From BOG-932 sp965276835 (GTDB lineage Bacteria > Pseudomonadota > Alphaproteobacteria > BOG-932 > Roseiterribacteraceae), in contig OZ255631.1 of NCBI GenBank assembly GCA_965276835.1, positions 2,480,001 through 2,544,000 of the forward strand: 64,000 nucleotides of DNA, in the 5' to 3' direction. The position numbers and the translations under genes were made by a program. Positions 1 to 8,357 of this stretch are shown in pieces; the stretch's first letter is position 1; each line of letters begins with the position of its first letter. The notes under the pieces are model-generated. The model did no database searches, was not told the origin of the DNA, and saw nothing but the letters and a program-made list of their open reading frames with translations.

Positions 1-28
1 GGCAGATAACGAAGCTGGGGAAACATTC

Positions 29-1447
29 ATGTCCGATTTCGTCGATGCGCTGAAGCGCGATCCGTTGAATTTCGTCGATGCGCATTACGACGATGCCTTC
101 AAACTGACCAACGCGGAAATCGAGGACATTCAGTTGACCGGCCTGCGCAAGCGCTTCGCCGCGCTGCGCCCCGCCCTGCCGGCGTTGGCCAAGCTGGCGG
201 CGGATCAAGGCATCTCGGAAATCAATTCCATCGACGATGCCGCGCCGCTGTTGTTTCCGCACACGGTCTATAAATCCTATCCGTTGTCGTTCCTGGAGCG
301 TGGGCAGTTCGACCGGCTGACCAAGTGGCTGGGCGGGCTGACCACTGTCGACCTGTCGGGTGTCGATCTGAACGGCGTTGACACGATCGACGAATGGATC
401 GCGCGGATCGAAAAAGCGACCGATATCAACCTGATCCACACATTCGGCACGACCGGCAAGCTGTCGTTCCTGCCGCGCACCAAGACGCAGACGCGGATGA
501 CGGCCACCATCAACGCGCACTGCATCCGCGACTATGCCGGATACAATTCCGGGCCGGACATCCTGAAAAACCACATGCCGCTGATCACGCCGTCCTATCG
601 CTATGGGGCGAGTGCGATCGTGCGCGGCATGAATTGGATGGCGGTGAATTATGCCGGGGGGTACGATAACGCGCTGTTCCTCTATCCCGACGCCTATTTC
701 AGCGCCGACGTCGTCTCGCTGGCCGGCCGCATCCGCGCCGCCGAGGCGCGGGGCGAGGCGGGCCAGGTGAATATCCCGCCATCCCTGGCGGCACGCCGGG
801 AAGAGTTCGCGGCGCGCGAAAAGGGCCGGGCGCAGGATATGGACCGGTTCTTCGAGGTCGCGCGCGAACGCTTCGAGGGCCAGGACGTGTTCCTGTTCGC
901 GGTCTGGCCGATTCTGTTCGAATGGGCGGAGGAAGGCCTGAAGCGCGGCATGAAGGGCGTGTTCGGCAAGAATTCGATCATGACGACCGGCGGCGGCAGC
1001 AAGGGCAAGGTTCTGCCGCCCGATTACAAAAAGACGATCTTCGAATTCCTGGGCTTCGAGCGGCATTTCGAGTTCTTCTCGATGAGCGAGCTGATGGCCG
1101 GGGCCGCGCGGTGCAGCGCGGACCATTTCCACTTTCCCCCGGTGATCGTGACCTATGTTCTGGACCCCGCGACCGGCCAGCCGCTGCCGCGCACCGGCAC
1201 GCAGACCGGCCGTCTGGCGCTGATGGACCTGCTGCCCGACAGCTATTGGGGCGGCCTGGTCTCGGGCGACGAGGTGACGATGGCCGGCTATGACGAGCCC
1301 TGTTCCTGCGGCCGGACCGGGCCTTATCTCGAGGCCAATATAAGGCGCTTCAGCGAGGCGCAGGGCGGCGACGATAAGATCAACTGCGCCGGCGCGCCTG
1401 AGGCGCACGACAATGCGATGAGCTATCTGTTGGAGCGTACCCAATGA
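29..1447 (+). CDS. LuxE/PaaK-like acyl-activating enzyme
   Basis: A 472-residue member of the adenylate-forming LuxE/phenylacetate-CoA-ligase-like group. Enzymes of this kind activate a carboxylic acid as acyl-AMP and pass the acyl group to a partner reductase. The glycine/threonine-rich nucleotide loop HTFGTTGKLSFLPR lies at residues 137-150, and the C-terminal CSCGRTGPYLE (from C425) resembles the cysteine-bearing tail of PaaK-type ligases. The ATG is preceded by GGGGAAA. The stop overlaps the start of the next gene (ATGA, 1444-1447), so the two are probably translationally coupled. That next gene is a LuxC-type reductase, the classical LuxE partner. No luxA, luxB or luxD lies nearby, so light production is not implied. 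The acid substrate cannot be read from sequence; the cluster suggests a catabolic or biosynthetic intermediate rather than a membrane fatty acid. Confidence 0.75.
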   Translation: MSDFVDALKRDPLNFVDAHYDDAFKLTNAEIEDIQLTGLRKRFAALRPALPALAKLAADQGISEINSIDDAAPLLFPHTVYKSYPLSFLERGQFDRLTKWLGGLTTVDLSGVDLNGVDTIDEWIARIEKATDINLIHTFGTTGKLSFLPRTKTQTRMTATINAHCIRDYAGYNSGPDILKNHMPLITPSYRYGASAIVRGMNWMAVNYAGGYDNALFLYPDAYFSADVVSLAGRIRAAEARGEAGQVNIPPSLAARREEFAAREKGRAQDMDRFFEVARERFEGQDVFLFAVWPILFEWAEEGLKRGMKGVFGKNSIMTTGGGSKGKVLPPDYKKTIFEFLGFERHFEFFSMSELMAGAARCSADHFHFPPVIVTYVLDPATGQPLPRTGTQTGRLALMDLLPDSYWGGLVSGDEVTMAGYDEPCSCGRTGPYLEANIRRFSEAQGGDDKINCAGAPEAHDNAMSYLLERTQ

Positions 1448-2898
1448 CCAGCTTCACCGTTCCATTAATCCTGCGCGGCGAGATCATCGACGAGGCGACA
1501 GTCGAATTCGGCGGCCGGCGCGGCGGCGTCAGCTTTCGCGCGCCGGATATGAGCAAATATCTGGACCGGCTGACGCTCGCCAGCCCCTCGCGCATGGCCG
1601 ATCTCCATACGATCAGCCTGGACGAGATTTTCGACTTCCTGGCCGAGCTGGGCCCCCGGCTCAACCCGGCGCAGAACCGGCATCTGCAGGAGGCGTTCGA
1701 GCTGTCGCGCGCCACGTCCGGACTGTCGGACAGCATCCTGAAGCACCACTACGACCACATCCCCGACTATTTCGAACGCGACGTGGTGCGCGACCTGGCG
1801 GAGCGGCTGATCGGCATCGACTATCTGGAGGGCTGGGTCGCGCAACCGGCGACCTTGCAGTCCGAGGTCAGCCTCTCGATCCGCGCCTTCGGGGCGCGGG
1901 CAGTCCATATCATCGCCGGCAATGTGCCGGTGGTGGGGGTGACGACGGTGATCCGCAACGCCATCACCCGGTCGGACGCGATCATCAAGACGCCGTCGAA
2001 CGACCCGCTGACCACCGCCGCCGTCGTGCGCACGATGATCGACATGGCGCCGGAACACCCGGTGACCCGCCATGTCTCGGTCGCCTATTGGAAGGGCGGC
2101 GATAGCTCGGTGGAATCGTACCTGTACGATCCGCGCCGGATCGAGAAGATTGTCGCCTGGGGCGGATTCGCCGGGATCAAGCACCTGACGCAATATCTGC
2201 AGCCGGGCCTGGACCTGATCACGCTGGACCCCAAGCACAGCGCCACTATCATCGGCCCTGAAGCGTTCGCCGACGACACGACATTGGACAGCGTCGCCAA
2301 ACGGCTGGCGCTCGATGTCGGCGTCCTGAACCAGGAGGGTTGCGTCAACGCCCGCGTGGTCTATGTGCAGTCCGGCACAGATGCCGATGGCGTAGAAAAG
2401 GCCAATCGCTTGGGTCAGAAGATGTTCGCGGCTCTGCAATGCCTACCCGATCATCTGAGCACCCCCCACAAGGCGTTCGACCCGGAGTTGAAGGCCGAAA
2501 TCGACGCACTCGCCTTCGTCGAGGACGAGTTCAAGCTGTATGGCGGGCGCGGCAACGAGGGCGCGGTGATCGTCTCGCAGAGCGACGTGTCGGTCGATTT
2601 CGCCCGCATGCTGGCCTGCCGCGTCGCCAATATCGTGCCGATCGACGACATCGAAACGGCGGTGCGGTCGGTGAATTCCTATACCCAGACGATCGGAATC
2701 TATCCGGACAGCCTGAAGACTGCGCTGCGCGATCGCTTGGCCTATCAGGGTGCGCAACGGCTGGTGTCGCTGGGCGGCGCCGCCACCCTGATGCGCACGC
2801 CACAGCCGCAGGACGGCATCGAACCGCTGCGACGGTCGGTGAAGTGGATCACCGACGAAGGCGCCGACGGGAATTATCTGGCGGCGATGGCGGGGTAG
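1444..2898 (+). CDS. LuxC-family acyl-CoA reductase
   Basis: A 484-residue protein of the LuxC/aldehyde-dehydrogenase-like acyl reductase family, which reduces an acyl-enzyme thioester to an aldehyde with NADPH. The likely catalytic cysteine is C300 in NQEGCVNAR. The segment VHIIAGNVPVVGVTTVIRNA near residue 155 is the cofactor-binding region typical of the family. The length is close to that of classical LuxC (about 480 residues). It is fused by an ATGA overlap to the LuxE-like gene upstream, so the pair probably converts a free acid to an aldehyde. A large inverted repeat follows the stop and may end or attenuate the transcript. Substrate is unknown; an aryl or terpenoid acid is as plausible as a fatty acid. 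Confidence 0.8.
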   Translation: MTSFTVPLILRGEIIDEATVEFGGRRGGVSFRAPDMSKYLDRLTLASPSRMADLHTISLDEIFDFLAELGPRLNPAQNRHLQEAFELSRATSGLSDSILKHHYDHIPDYFERDVVRDLAERLIGIDYLEGWVAQPATLQSEVSLSIRAFGARAVHIIAGNVPVVGVTTVIRNAITRSDAIIKTPSNDPLTTAAVVRTMIDMAPEHPVTRHVSVAYWKGGDSSVESYLYDPRRIEKIVAWGGFAGIKHLTQYLQPGLDLITLDPKHSATIIGPEAFADDTTLDSVAKRLALDVGVLNQEGCVNARVVYVQSGTDADGVEKANRLGQKMFAALQCLPDHLSTPHKAFDPELKAEIDALAFVEDEFKLYGGRGNEGAVIVSQSDVSVDFARMLACRVANIVPIDDIETAVRSVNSYTQTIGIYPDSLKTALRDRLAYQGAQRLVSLGGAATLMRTPQPQDGIEPLRRSVKWITDEGADGNYLAAMAG

Positions 2899-2909
2899 AT
2901 CGCGCCATA

Positions 2910-3022
2910 CCCGTCATGGCCGAGCTTGACCCGGCGATCCACGCCGTTCCACAAGCACAAATATCGTAAAGGGAGCTTAGTCGTTCCGCGTGGATCGCCG
3001 GGTCAAGCCTGGCCATGACGGG
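2910..3022. repeat. Long imperfect inverted repeat (hairpin element)
   Basis: Two 35-base arms, 2910-2944 and 2988-3022, are reverse complements at 33 of 35 positions; the only differences are two adjacent bases near the middle. The left arm reads CCCGTCATGGCC then AGCTTGACCCGGCGATCCAC and the 43-base loop is ordinary sequence. Intergenic palindromes built on GTCATGGCC...TTGACCCGG...ATCCACGC are a familiar dispersed repeat in alphaproteobacteria. The right arm ends in GGG that forms part of the GGAG Shine-Dalgarno (3021-3024) of the flavin reductase gene, so folding could mask that ribosome site or end transcription of the upstream pair. Confidence 0.9.
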
Positions 3023-3030
3023 AGTAAGGT

Positions 3031-3555
3031 ATGATGCCGAAGATTCTCGCCCTTTCCGGCAGCCTCCGCGCGGCATCATCGAACCTTTCCGCGCTGAACG
3101 GTGCGGCAGCGTGCCATCCGGACGTCACCATCTATGACGGCCTCGCCGATATCCCGCCCTTCAACCCGGACATCGATATCGACCCACCACCGCCGGCCGT
3201 CGCAAAATTGCGCGTGGCGCTGGCCGCTGCTGATGGGTTCGTCATCTCAACGCCGGAATATGCCCATGGCCTGCCCGGTGCGTTCAAGAACGCGCTGGAC
3301 TGGATCGTGTCGAGCGGGGAGTTCACCGACAAGCCAGTGCTGCTGATCAACGCCTCGGCGAGCGGCGGGGAGTTTGCGCAGCCGCAACTGATCGAAATCC
3401 TGACCGTCATGGGCGCACGGATGCTGACTGACGCCACGGTCACCGCACCGTTCCTGCGGAAAGACCTCGACGCAGATGGCAATCTGCGAGACGGTGACTT
3501 ATTGCAGACGCTGAAGACGGCGATGGCGGTGCTGGAGCAAGCCTGCGCCCGCTGA
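3031..3555 (+). CDS. NADPH-dependent FMN reductase family protein
   Basis: A 174-residue flavodoxin-like protein that reduces FMN, quinones or similar acceptors with NAD(P)H. The phosphate-binding motif GSLRAASSN (about residues 10-18) and the flavin-site motif STPEYAHGLPGAFKNALDW (about residues 73-91) are both intact, and the length is normal. Two in-frame ATGs at 3031 and 3034 are possible starts, with GGAG six or nine bases upstream; that ribosome site touches the end of the hairpin repeat. The gene precedes a VOC-MDR fusion, a SnoaL-like protein and an SMP-30 protein in what looks like one operon. It could supply reduced flavin to an oxygenase of the cluster, but the 9002 flavin monooxygenase is of the single-component type, so this is only a guess. 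Confidence 0.8.
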   Translation: MMPKILALSGSLRAASSNLSALNGAAACHPDVTIYDGLADIPPFNPDIDIDPPPPAVAKLRVALAAADGFVISTPEYAHGLPGAFKNALDWIVSSGEFTDKPVLLINASASGGEFAQPQLIEILTVMGARMLTDATVTAPFLRKDLDADGNLRDGDLLQTLKTAMAVLEQACAR

Positions 3556-3575
3556 CACGAAAACAGGGGAAACAG

Positions 3576-5054
3576 ATGCCCGCATCCTGGCTGGGGCCGA
3601 TCAAGCAGATCAGTTACTGCACCGACGATGTCGATGCGCTGGCGTCGTTCTTCGAAAAACAGGTCGGCATCGGGCCGTTCAACGTGTTTCGCGGCCTGAC
3701 CTTGGGCATGACCTATGAAGGCAAGGAGATCGGCGTCGCTGTCAATGTCGCCATCTGCCTGCATGGCGGGCAGTTGATAGAACTGATGCAGCCGCTGGGC
3801 GACGGCCCCTCCCCGTTCCACGACAATCTGAACCGGCCCCTGATCGGGCTGCAAAGGCTGGCCGCGACCACGACGAACATCGTGGCGGATACTGAAGACG
3901 CCGTCGCGCGCGGAATGGATTTGTTCGGCCACGGCCAAGACGCGACCGGGCAGCGCTTCAGCTATTTCCGCTCGCCGGCCGGCCCGGGGATCATCCTCGA
4001 ACTGCTGGAAGAAACGCCGGGCTTTCGGGATTTCGTCAGCGGGATCGAGGCGCGCGCTGCCTCTTATGCCAAGAACTCCGCACCGTCGCCGGTGGCGGGC
4101 AAGCCGACCGACATTTCGTCGCCTGGAACCATGCTGGCGGCTGAAATCCATGGCTTCGGCGGGCCTGAGCAGTTCCGCGTCGAGCGCGTGCCCGAACCCG
4201 TTCCCGGCCCCGGCGAGATTCGCGTGAGGGTTGCGGGCGCGGCGGTGAATCCGGTCGATGTGAAGGCGCGGCGCGGATATCTGAACGACTTCATGCCGAT
4301 GACGTTCCCCGCCCGATTGGGCGGTGACGTGGCCGGCACCGTCGATGCGGTCGGCGCTGGTGTCAGTGGCTTCGCCGTCGGCGACAGAGTGATGGGCATG
4401 ATCAACCCGATGGCCAACGGCGCCTATGCCGAGAAGGTCGTGTTCCATGCCGCGTCCTTCACCCATGTGCCGGATGGCATCGACCTGATTGAGGCCGCGG
4501 CCCTGCCGACCGGCGTTCTGACCGGGGTGCAGCTGATCGAAAAAGCGATCAACCCGGCGCCCGGTTCGGTTGGCCTTATCATCGGCGCGGGCGGATCGAC
4601 CGGCCGCGCGGCGGTGCTGGCGGCGCTGGATGCCGGCGCCATCGTCTATGCCGGGGTGCGCGGATCGAGCCTGGATGCCGTGAAGGATTTGCCCGTCGCG
4701 GGTATCATCGATCTGTCGCAGCCGAACGCGCTGGACCGTATCGGGCCGCTCGACTTCCTGGCCGACACTGTGGGCGGACCGGTCGCGGAGGCGGCCTTCG
4801 CCCATGTGAAGCCGGACGGTGTCGTTGCCTCTATCGCCGTGCCAGGGCCCAACCCGCCGGCGAATTCGGCCCAGCGTTTCAGCGCGCTCTATGTCGTGTT
4901 CGATGGGCCGCGCCTGCAACGCTTCGCCCGTGACCTGAAGGAGAAAAACCGAACCATGCCCATCGCCCACACAATGAAGCTGTCCGAGGTCGCGACGGCG
5001 CACAGCCTGATGGAACAAGGCGGCGTCGGCGGCAAGATCGTGTTGGTGCCGTGA
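3576..5054 (+). CDS. Fusion of a VOC (glyoxalase-like) domain with an MDR/quinone oxidoreductase domain
   Basis: A 492-residue two-domain protein. Residues about 8-147 form a vicinal-oxygen-chelate domain (QISYCTDDVDALASFFEKQ at the start, ILELLEETPGF at the end), as in glyoxalase, dioxygenase or epimerase folds. Residues 186-492 form a complete zinc-free medium-chain dehydrogenase/quinone oxidoreductase: GPGEIRVRVAGAAVNPVDVK, the GDVAGTVDAVGAGV segment and the nucleotide site IIGAGGSTGRAA. A methionine at residue 186 sits where a free-standing MDR would begin, which supports a gene fusion. A proline/serine-rich linker (about 165-185) separates the halves. The family predicts NADPH-dependent reduction of an enone or quinone; the VOC half may isomerise or bind the substrate. 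The stop overlaps the next start (TGATG). Confidence 0.8.
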   Translation: MPASWLGPIKQISYCTDDVDALASFFEKQVGIGPFNVFRGLTLGMTYEGKEIGVAVNVAICLHGGQLIELMQPLGDGPSPFHDNLNRPLIGLQRLAATTTNIVADTEDAVARGMDLFGHGQDATGQRFSYFRSPAGPGIILELLEETPGFRDFVSGIEARAASYAKNSAPSPVAGKPTDISSPGTMLAAEIHGFGGPEQFRVERVPEPVPGPGEIRVRVAGAAVNPVDVKARRGYLNDFMPMTFPARLGGDVAGTVDAVGAGVSGFAVGDRVMGMINPMANGAYAEKVVFHAASFTHVPDGIDLIEAAALPTGVLTGVQLIEKAINPAPGSVGLIIGAGGSTGRAAVLAALDAGAIVYAGVRGSSLDAVKDLPVAGIIDLSQPNALDRIGPLDFLADTVGGPVAEAAFAHVKPDGVVASIAVPGPNPPANSAQRFSALYVVFDGPRLQRFARDLKEKNRTMPIAHTMKLSEVATAHSLMEQGGVGGKIVLVP

Positions 5055-5485
5055 TGGACCGCGAAATCCAGATACTGCTCGACGAGCGCGCGCTGAACCG
5101 CGTGCTGAACGCCTATTGCCATGCGATGGACACGGGCGACCACGCGGCCTGGCTCGACTGCTTCACTGCCGACGCGATCTATGAGGTGAACCTGCCGAAC
5201 GGGTCCAATTTCGTGAACCTGAAGGGCACGGGCGACTTCAAGAAGTTCATCGCCGCCTACCCGGTGCGCGCCGGGCACAAGCATGTCTATGCCTCCCCAG
5301 TGTTCGACATCGATCCCGACGCCGGCACGGCCGCCATCAAGAGCTATTTCTTCATGCTGGCGGGCGACGCCACTTATTCCGGCATCAGCTCGCTCGGCCG
5401 CTGCGAGGACGAATGCGTCAAGACCGGCGGCGCCTGGCGCATCAAGGCGCGGCGGGTGTGGACCGAAGCGATGACGCCCGGCTGA
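5054..5485 (+). CDS. SnoaL/NTF2-like protein
   Basis: A 143-residue protein of the NTF2-like cone fold, a group that includes polyketide cyclases, ring-hydroxylating dioxygenase beta subunits, scytalone-dehydratase-like enzymes and steroid isomerases. The N-terminal helix EIQILLDERALNRVLNAYCH followed by the ALDXX-type segment WLDCFTADAIYEVNL is typical. The start is the ATG at 5054, overlapping the upstream stop as TGATG; a GTG one codon earlier is also possible. The stop overlaps the next gene in the same way. No alpha subunit of a dioxygenase is nearby, so a small isomerase or dehydratase role is more likely. The reaction cannot be assigned. Confidence 0.7.
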   Translation: MDREIQILLDERALNRVLNAYCHAMDTGDHAAWLDCFTADAIYEVNLPNGSNFVNLKGTGDFKKFIAAYPVRAGHKHVYASPVFDIDPDAGTAAIKSYFFMLAGDATYSGISSLGRCEDECVKTGGAWRIKARRVWTEAMTPG

Positions 5486-6357
5486 TGGCGCGCACGTCCC
5501 GCATACTGGTCGACGGCCTGTCGTTCCCGGAGGGGCCACGCTGGCACCGGGGCGCGCTGTGGTTCTCCGACATCCACGCACACCGGGTCTATCGCCTGGA
5601 AACCGACGGAACGCAGACGGAGGTCGCCCATGTCGACGACCGGACGTCTGGCATCGGCTTCTTGCCCAATGGCGACCTTTTGGTTGTGTCGATGCTCGAC
5701 CGGCGGCTGGTTGCGGTGGACGCCACCGGCAAGGCGCGGGTGCATGCCGACATGGCGCATCTCTCCGGCAACTTCATCAACGACATGGTGGTAGATGCGC
5801 GGGGCCGCGCCTATGTCGGCAGCCGCAACGGCGGCAAGCCCGACACCGCCAGCGACAGCCTGATCTTCGTTGGCGCGGACGGATCGGTCCGCACTGAAGT
5901 CCCCGACATGGCAACACCGAACGGCACGGTGATCACGCCGGACGGCAAGCACCTGATCATCGCCGAAACCGCTTATGGCCGCGTGCGGCGGTTCAAGATT
6001 GCCGACGATGGGTCGCTGAGCGGCCGCGAAACAATCTTCGAGGCGCAGGACAAGCACCTGGACGGCATCTGCCGCGACGCCGAAGGCGGCATCTGGGCCG
6101 GCGGCGGCGGACACGGCCTGCTGCGGATTTCGCCTGCCGGCGTGCTGGAAGAGGTCATCGAATTCCCCGGCCGCATGGTGCTGGCGACCGCGCTGGGCGG
6201 TCCGGACGGCAAGACGCTGTTCCTGGCGACGACGAGCATGAAGCTGATCGACAACCTGGCCTATATCGGTGCCGACCGGACACGCGATGCCGAGGTCAAT
6301 TCAGACGGGCGGATCGAGGTGATGGAGGTTGAGGTGCCGGGGCAGGAATGCTCCTGA
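5485..6357 (+). CDS. SMP-30/gluconolactonase-like beta-propeller lactonase
   Basis: A 290-residue protein of the SMP-30/gluconolaconase/LRE-like family, calcium- or zinc-dependent six-bladed propellers that hydrolyse lactones. The metal-ligand glutamate is seen in LSFPEGPRW near residue 17, and the later ligand segments NFINDMVVDARGRAYVGS and ATPNGTVITPDGKHLII are in place. The start is the ATG at 5485, one base inside the upstream stop (TGATG). The gene closes the operon that begins with the LuxE-like gene and faces an SDR gene on the other strand. A lactone formed by oxidation of a ring ketone or a cyclic intermediate would fit, but the substrate is unknown. Confidence 0.75.
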   Translation: MARTSRILVDGLSFPEGPRWHRGALWFSDIHAHRVYRLETDGTQTEVAHVDDRTSGIGFLPNGDLLVVSMLDRRLVAVDATGKARVHADMAHLSGNFINDMVVDARGRAYVGSRNGGKPDTASDSLIFVGADGSVRTEVPDMATPNGTVITPDGKHLIIAETAYGRVRRFKIADDGSLSGRETIFEAQDKHLDGICRDAEGGIWAGGGGHGLLRISPAGVLEEVIEFPGRMVLATALGGPDGKTLFLATTSMKLIDNLAYIGADRTRDAEVNSDGRIEVMEVEVPGQECS

Positions 6358-6385
6358 TTCCGTCGGAATGGCGATCAACGGCACA

Positions 6386-7153
6386 TCACCCGAAATTCGC
6401 CTGCCCGCCATCCACCGGCAGGGTAACGCCCGTCACATAGCGCGCATTCGGCCCCACCAGGAAAACCACCGCGCGGCCGATATCCAGTTCCGGGTCGCCG
6501 ATGCGGCCGGTGGGCAGGCCGTCGATGAATGACTGCGCGCCAACGGGGTCATCCTTGATCCACCCGACCATCGAGGGGGTCATCGCGACCGGGGCGATGG
6601 TGTTTACGCGGATGCCGTCCAGCGCCCATTCGTGCGCTGCCGTGCGGGACAATAGGCGGATCGATTGCTTTGCCGCTGCATAGAGGCCGTAGCCCTTGGC
6701 GTCCCAGCGGACCGCGCCCGCCGTCGCCAGATTGACGATCGCGCCGCCGCCGCGCGCTTTCAGGTGCGGATAAACCGCCTTCACGAAGCGGAAGGTTGCG
6801 AACGGGCCGGAGTCGAAACTGTCGGTGAAGGCGGCATCGTCGAGCGTCATCAGCGGGCCGAGATGCACCGCCTGGGCGTTGTTCACCAATATGTCGATGC
6901 CACCGAATTCGGCCACCATCCGCTCCACCGTCGCCGCGATGTCGGCCGGCACGCACACGTCGCACCGAACACCTATCGCCCGGCCACCGCGCTCCGCGAT
7001 CTTGCCGGCCGCGCGATGTGCCATATCCTCGAGCTTATCGGCGACCACCACCACCGCGCCCTCGGCGCCCAAGGCCAGCGCGATCCCCTCGCCGACACCC
7101 TGGCCGCCGCCGGTGACGATGGCGACTTTTCCGTCCAAAATGCCCAAAATCAA
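6386..7153 (-). CDS. Short-chain dehydrogenase/reductase
   Basis: A 255-residue classical-length SDR. The cofactor loop TGGGQGVG lies near residues 15-22, the NNAQ motif near 91-94 and the catalytic YAAAK near 159-163. The usual catalytic serine (VNISS in most members) is replaced in VNLATAGA by alanine or threonine, which is odd. The protein ends in VTGVTLPVDGGQANFG, as in many family members. The start appears to be a TTG at 7153 that overlaps the TGA of the upstream PhyH gene. Both are transcribed away from the TetR gene and probably form a two-gene operon. It would oxidise or reduce a hydroxyl or keto group; the acceptor is unknown. Confidence 0.8.
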   Translation of the reverse strand: MILGILDGKVAIVTGGGQGVGEGIALALGAEGAVVVVADKLEDMAHRAAGKIAERGGRAIGVRCDVCVPADIAATVERMVAEFGGIDILVNNAQAVHLGPLMTLDDAAFTDSFDSGPFATFRFVKAVYPHLKARGGGAIVNLATAGAVRWDAKGYGLYAAAKQSIRLLSRTAAHEWALDGIRVNTIAPVAMTPSMVGWIKDDPVGAQSFIDGLPTGRIGDPELDIGRAVVFLVGPNARYVTGVTLPVDGGQANFG

Positions 7154-8253
7154 TTCATACCGGCGCGGCGCAACGCCTCGATCGGCGCCGTCAGGCCGGC
7201 CCCCTCCAGATAGCTCGCCATCGCCCGCGCCTCGGTCTCGGCCACGACTTCCAGCATGTCGCGGTCTTCCTTCTTTTCGGCGGCAAGGTGGCGGTCGTTG
7301 GCCTTGGTCAGTTTCGCGAGAATACGCCCAGCCTCATCCGGCATTTTCCGGTCGTCACTTGAGAAGTACCGGCGCACGGCGTTTTCCAGTTCACGCGGCG
7401 GCACGCCCGTTGCGCTCTCATCCTGAACCACCCCGCGCACGGAACGGCGGCGTTCGAAGCCGAAGACCTCCATCGGGCTGCGCTGCTCGATGCAGCCCAG
7501 CATGCCGCGATGGGCCTTGTAGCCGAGGATTTCCTGGACCTGGAGCGGCATGTCACGCGCCAGGCCCGGCGGAATCAGCAGTTGGTAGTTCTCGTGCGGG
7601 CGCAGCCAGCCGCAATTGAAGCCGATCTCGCAACCCAGACGCGGCGTGTCGGTCAGGTTCTGGCCCGCACCGTGCCAGGTCGAACCCAGCCACACGGCGA
7701 AGGAGCCGCGCGGCATCGCCATGGTCAGCACCTCGTCCGTGTCCGTGGGCTCCCTGCCCTCGGGCCACAGATGGCTGCCCGGCACCATCTTGGTGGCGCC
7801 GTTTTCCGCGGTGAAGTCGGTGACGGCATACATGAAGTTCAGCATGCATTCCGGCCCGCCCGGGATGCGCGGGAAGAATGGTTTGTAGAGTACGTCGTCG
7901 TGATGCAGTGGCTGCGGCCGGCGGCCCTTTTCCAGCACGAAGCCGCCGGTGGCGTTGATCAGCGGATCGACGCCCAGATAGGCCTCGGCCAGATCGGTCA
8001 GGAACGGATCGTTCATCACGTCGATGACGCCTGCCGATTTGGCGGCCAGGCCTTCGACCTTTTTCAAGGCCCCGCCGCCGAAGAACTCCATCTCCAGCCC
8101 AACCACACGCTCCGCATAGCGGCGGATGTCGCGAGCGATGTCGTCAACGACATCCGTATCGAGCCAATTGCGGCAGACCGCGAAGCCCCATTCGTCGACA
8201 TAAGTCTTCACTTCGGCAGCGCTCGCACCCCGCTCGAAATACCGGATTTCCAT
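7150..8253 (-). CDS. Phytanoyl-CoA dioxygenase (PhyH) family protein
   Basis: A 367-residue Fe(II)/2-oxoglutarate-dependent oxygenase. The facial triad is visible as HHDD (residues 117-120) and the distal H194 in STWHGAGQN. The segment LGCEIGFNCGWLRPHENYQL follows, as in bacterial PhyH proteins. The start is taken at the ATG at 8253 because GGGGAAAA sits just upstream; a longer reading to 8352 would run into the operator palindrome. Such enzymes hydroxylate acyl-CoA thioesters, terpenoids or alkaloid-like molecules. The stop overlaps the SDR start, so hydroxylation followed by alcohol oxidation is a reasonable pair of steps. The gene is divergent from tetR and probably repressed by it. Confidence 0.8.
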   Translation of the reverse strand: MEIRYFERGASAAEVKTYVDEWGFAVCRNWLDTDVVDDIARDIRRYAERVVGLEMEFFGGGALKKVEGLAAKSAGVIDVMNDPFLTDLAEAYLGVDPLINATGGFVLEKGRRPQPLHHDDVLYKPFFPRIPGGPECMLNFMYAVTDFTAENGATKMVPGSHLWPEGREPTDTDEVLTMAMPRGSFAVWLGSTWHGAGQNLTDTPRLGCEIGFNCGWLRPHENYQLLIPPGLARDMPLQVQEILGYKAHRGMLGCIEQRSPMEVFGFERRRSVRGVVQDESATGVPPRELENAVRRYFSSDDRKMPDEAGRILAKLTKANDRHLAAEKKEDRDMLEVVAETEARAMASYLEGAGLTAPIEALRRAGMN

Positions 8254-8332
8254 GGTTTTTCCCCGCCCGATCAAGCTTGTTACATCGGTGATGCGCCGCG
8301 CCCGTATGGCTGTCAATCGAGAATAGGCTTGA

Positions 8333-8356
8333 ATTATTGACTCTAAAGTCATTAAT
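8333..8356. promoter_or_regulatory. Palindromic operator, probably for the adjacent TetR regulator
   Basis: Ten-base arms ATTATTGACT (8333-8342) and AGTCATTAAT (8347-8356) flank CTAA; the arms are reverse complements at nine of ten positions. The site lies in the divergent PhyH/tetR region and ends one base before the tetR ATG. It includes a TTGACT hexamer that could be a -35 element. Position, symmetry and 24-bp length are those expected of a TetR autoregulatory operator. Confidence 0.6.
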
Positions 8357-8357
8357 T

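Noticed and set aside
1465..2439. A 324-codon minus-strand frame
   Set aside because: Antisense to the LuxC-like gene, which has clear family motifs.
29..2898. A bioluminescence operon
   Set aside because: LuxE and LuxC relatives occur here without LuxA, LuxB or LuxD, and in a catabolic setting.
3132..5018. A 628-codon open frame on the minus strand
   Set aside because: It lies fully opposite the flavin reductase and VOC-MDR genes, is rich in Arg, His, Asp and Gln as antisense frames of GC-rich genes are, and has no recognisable domain.
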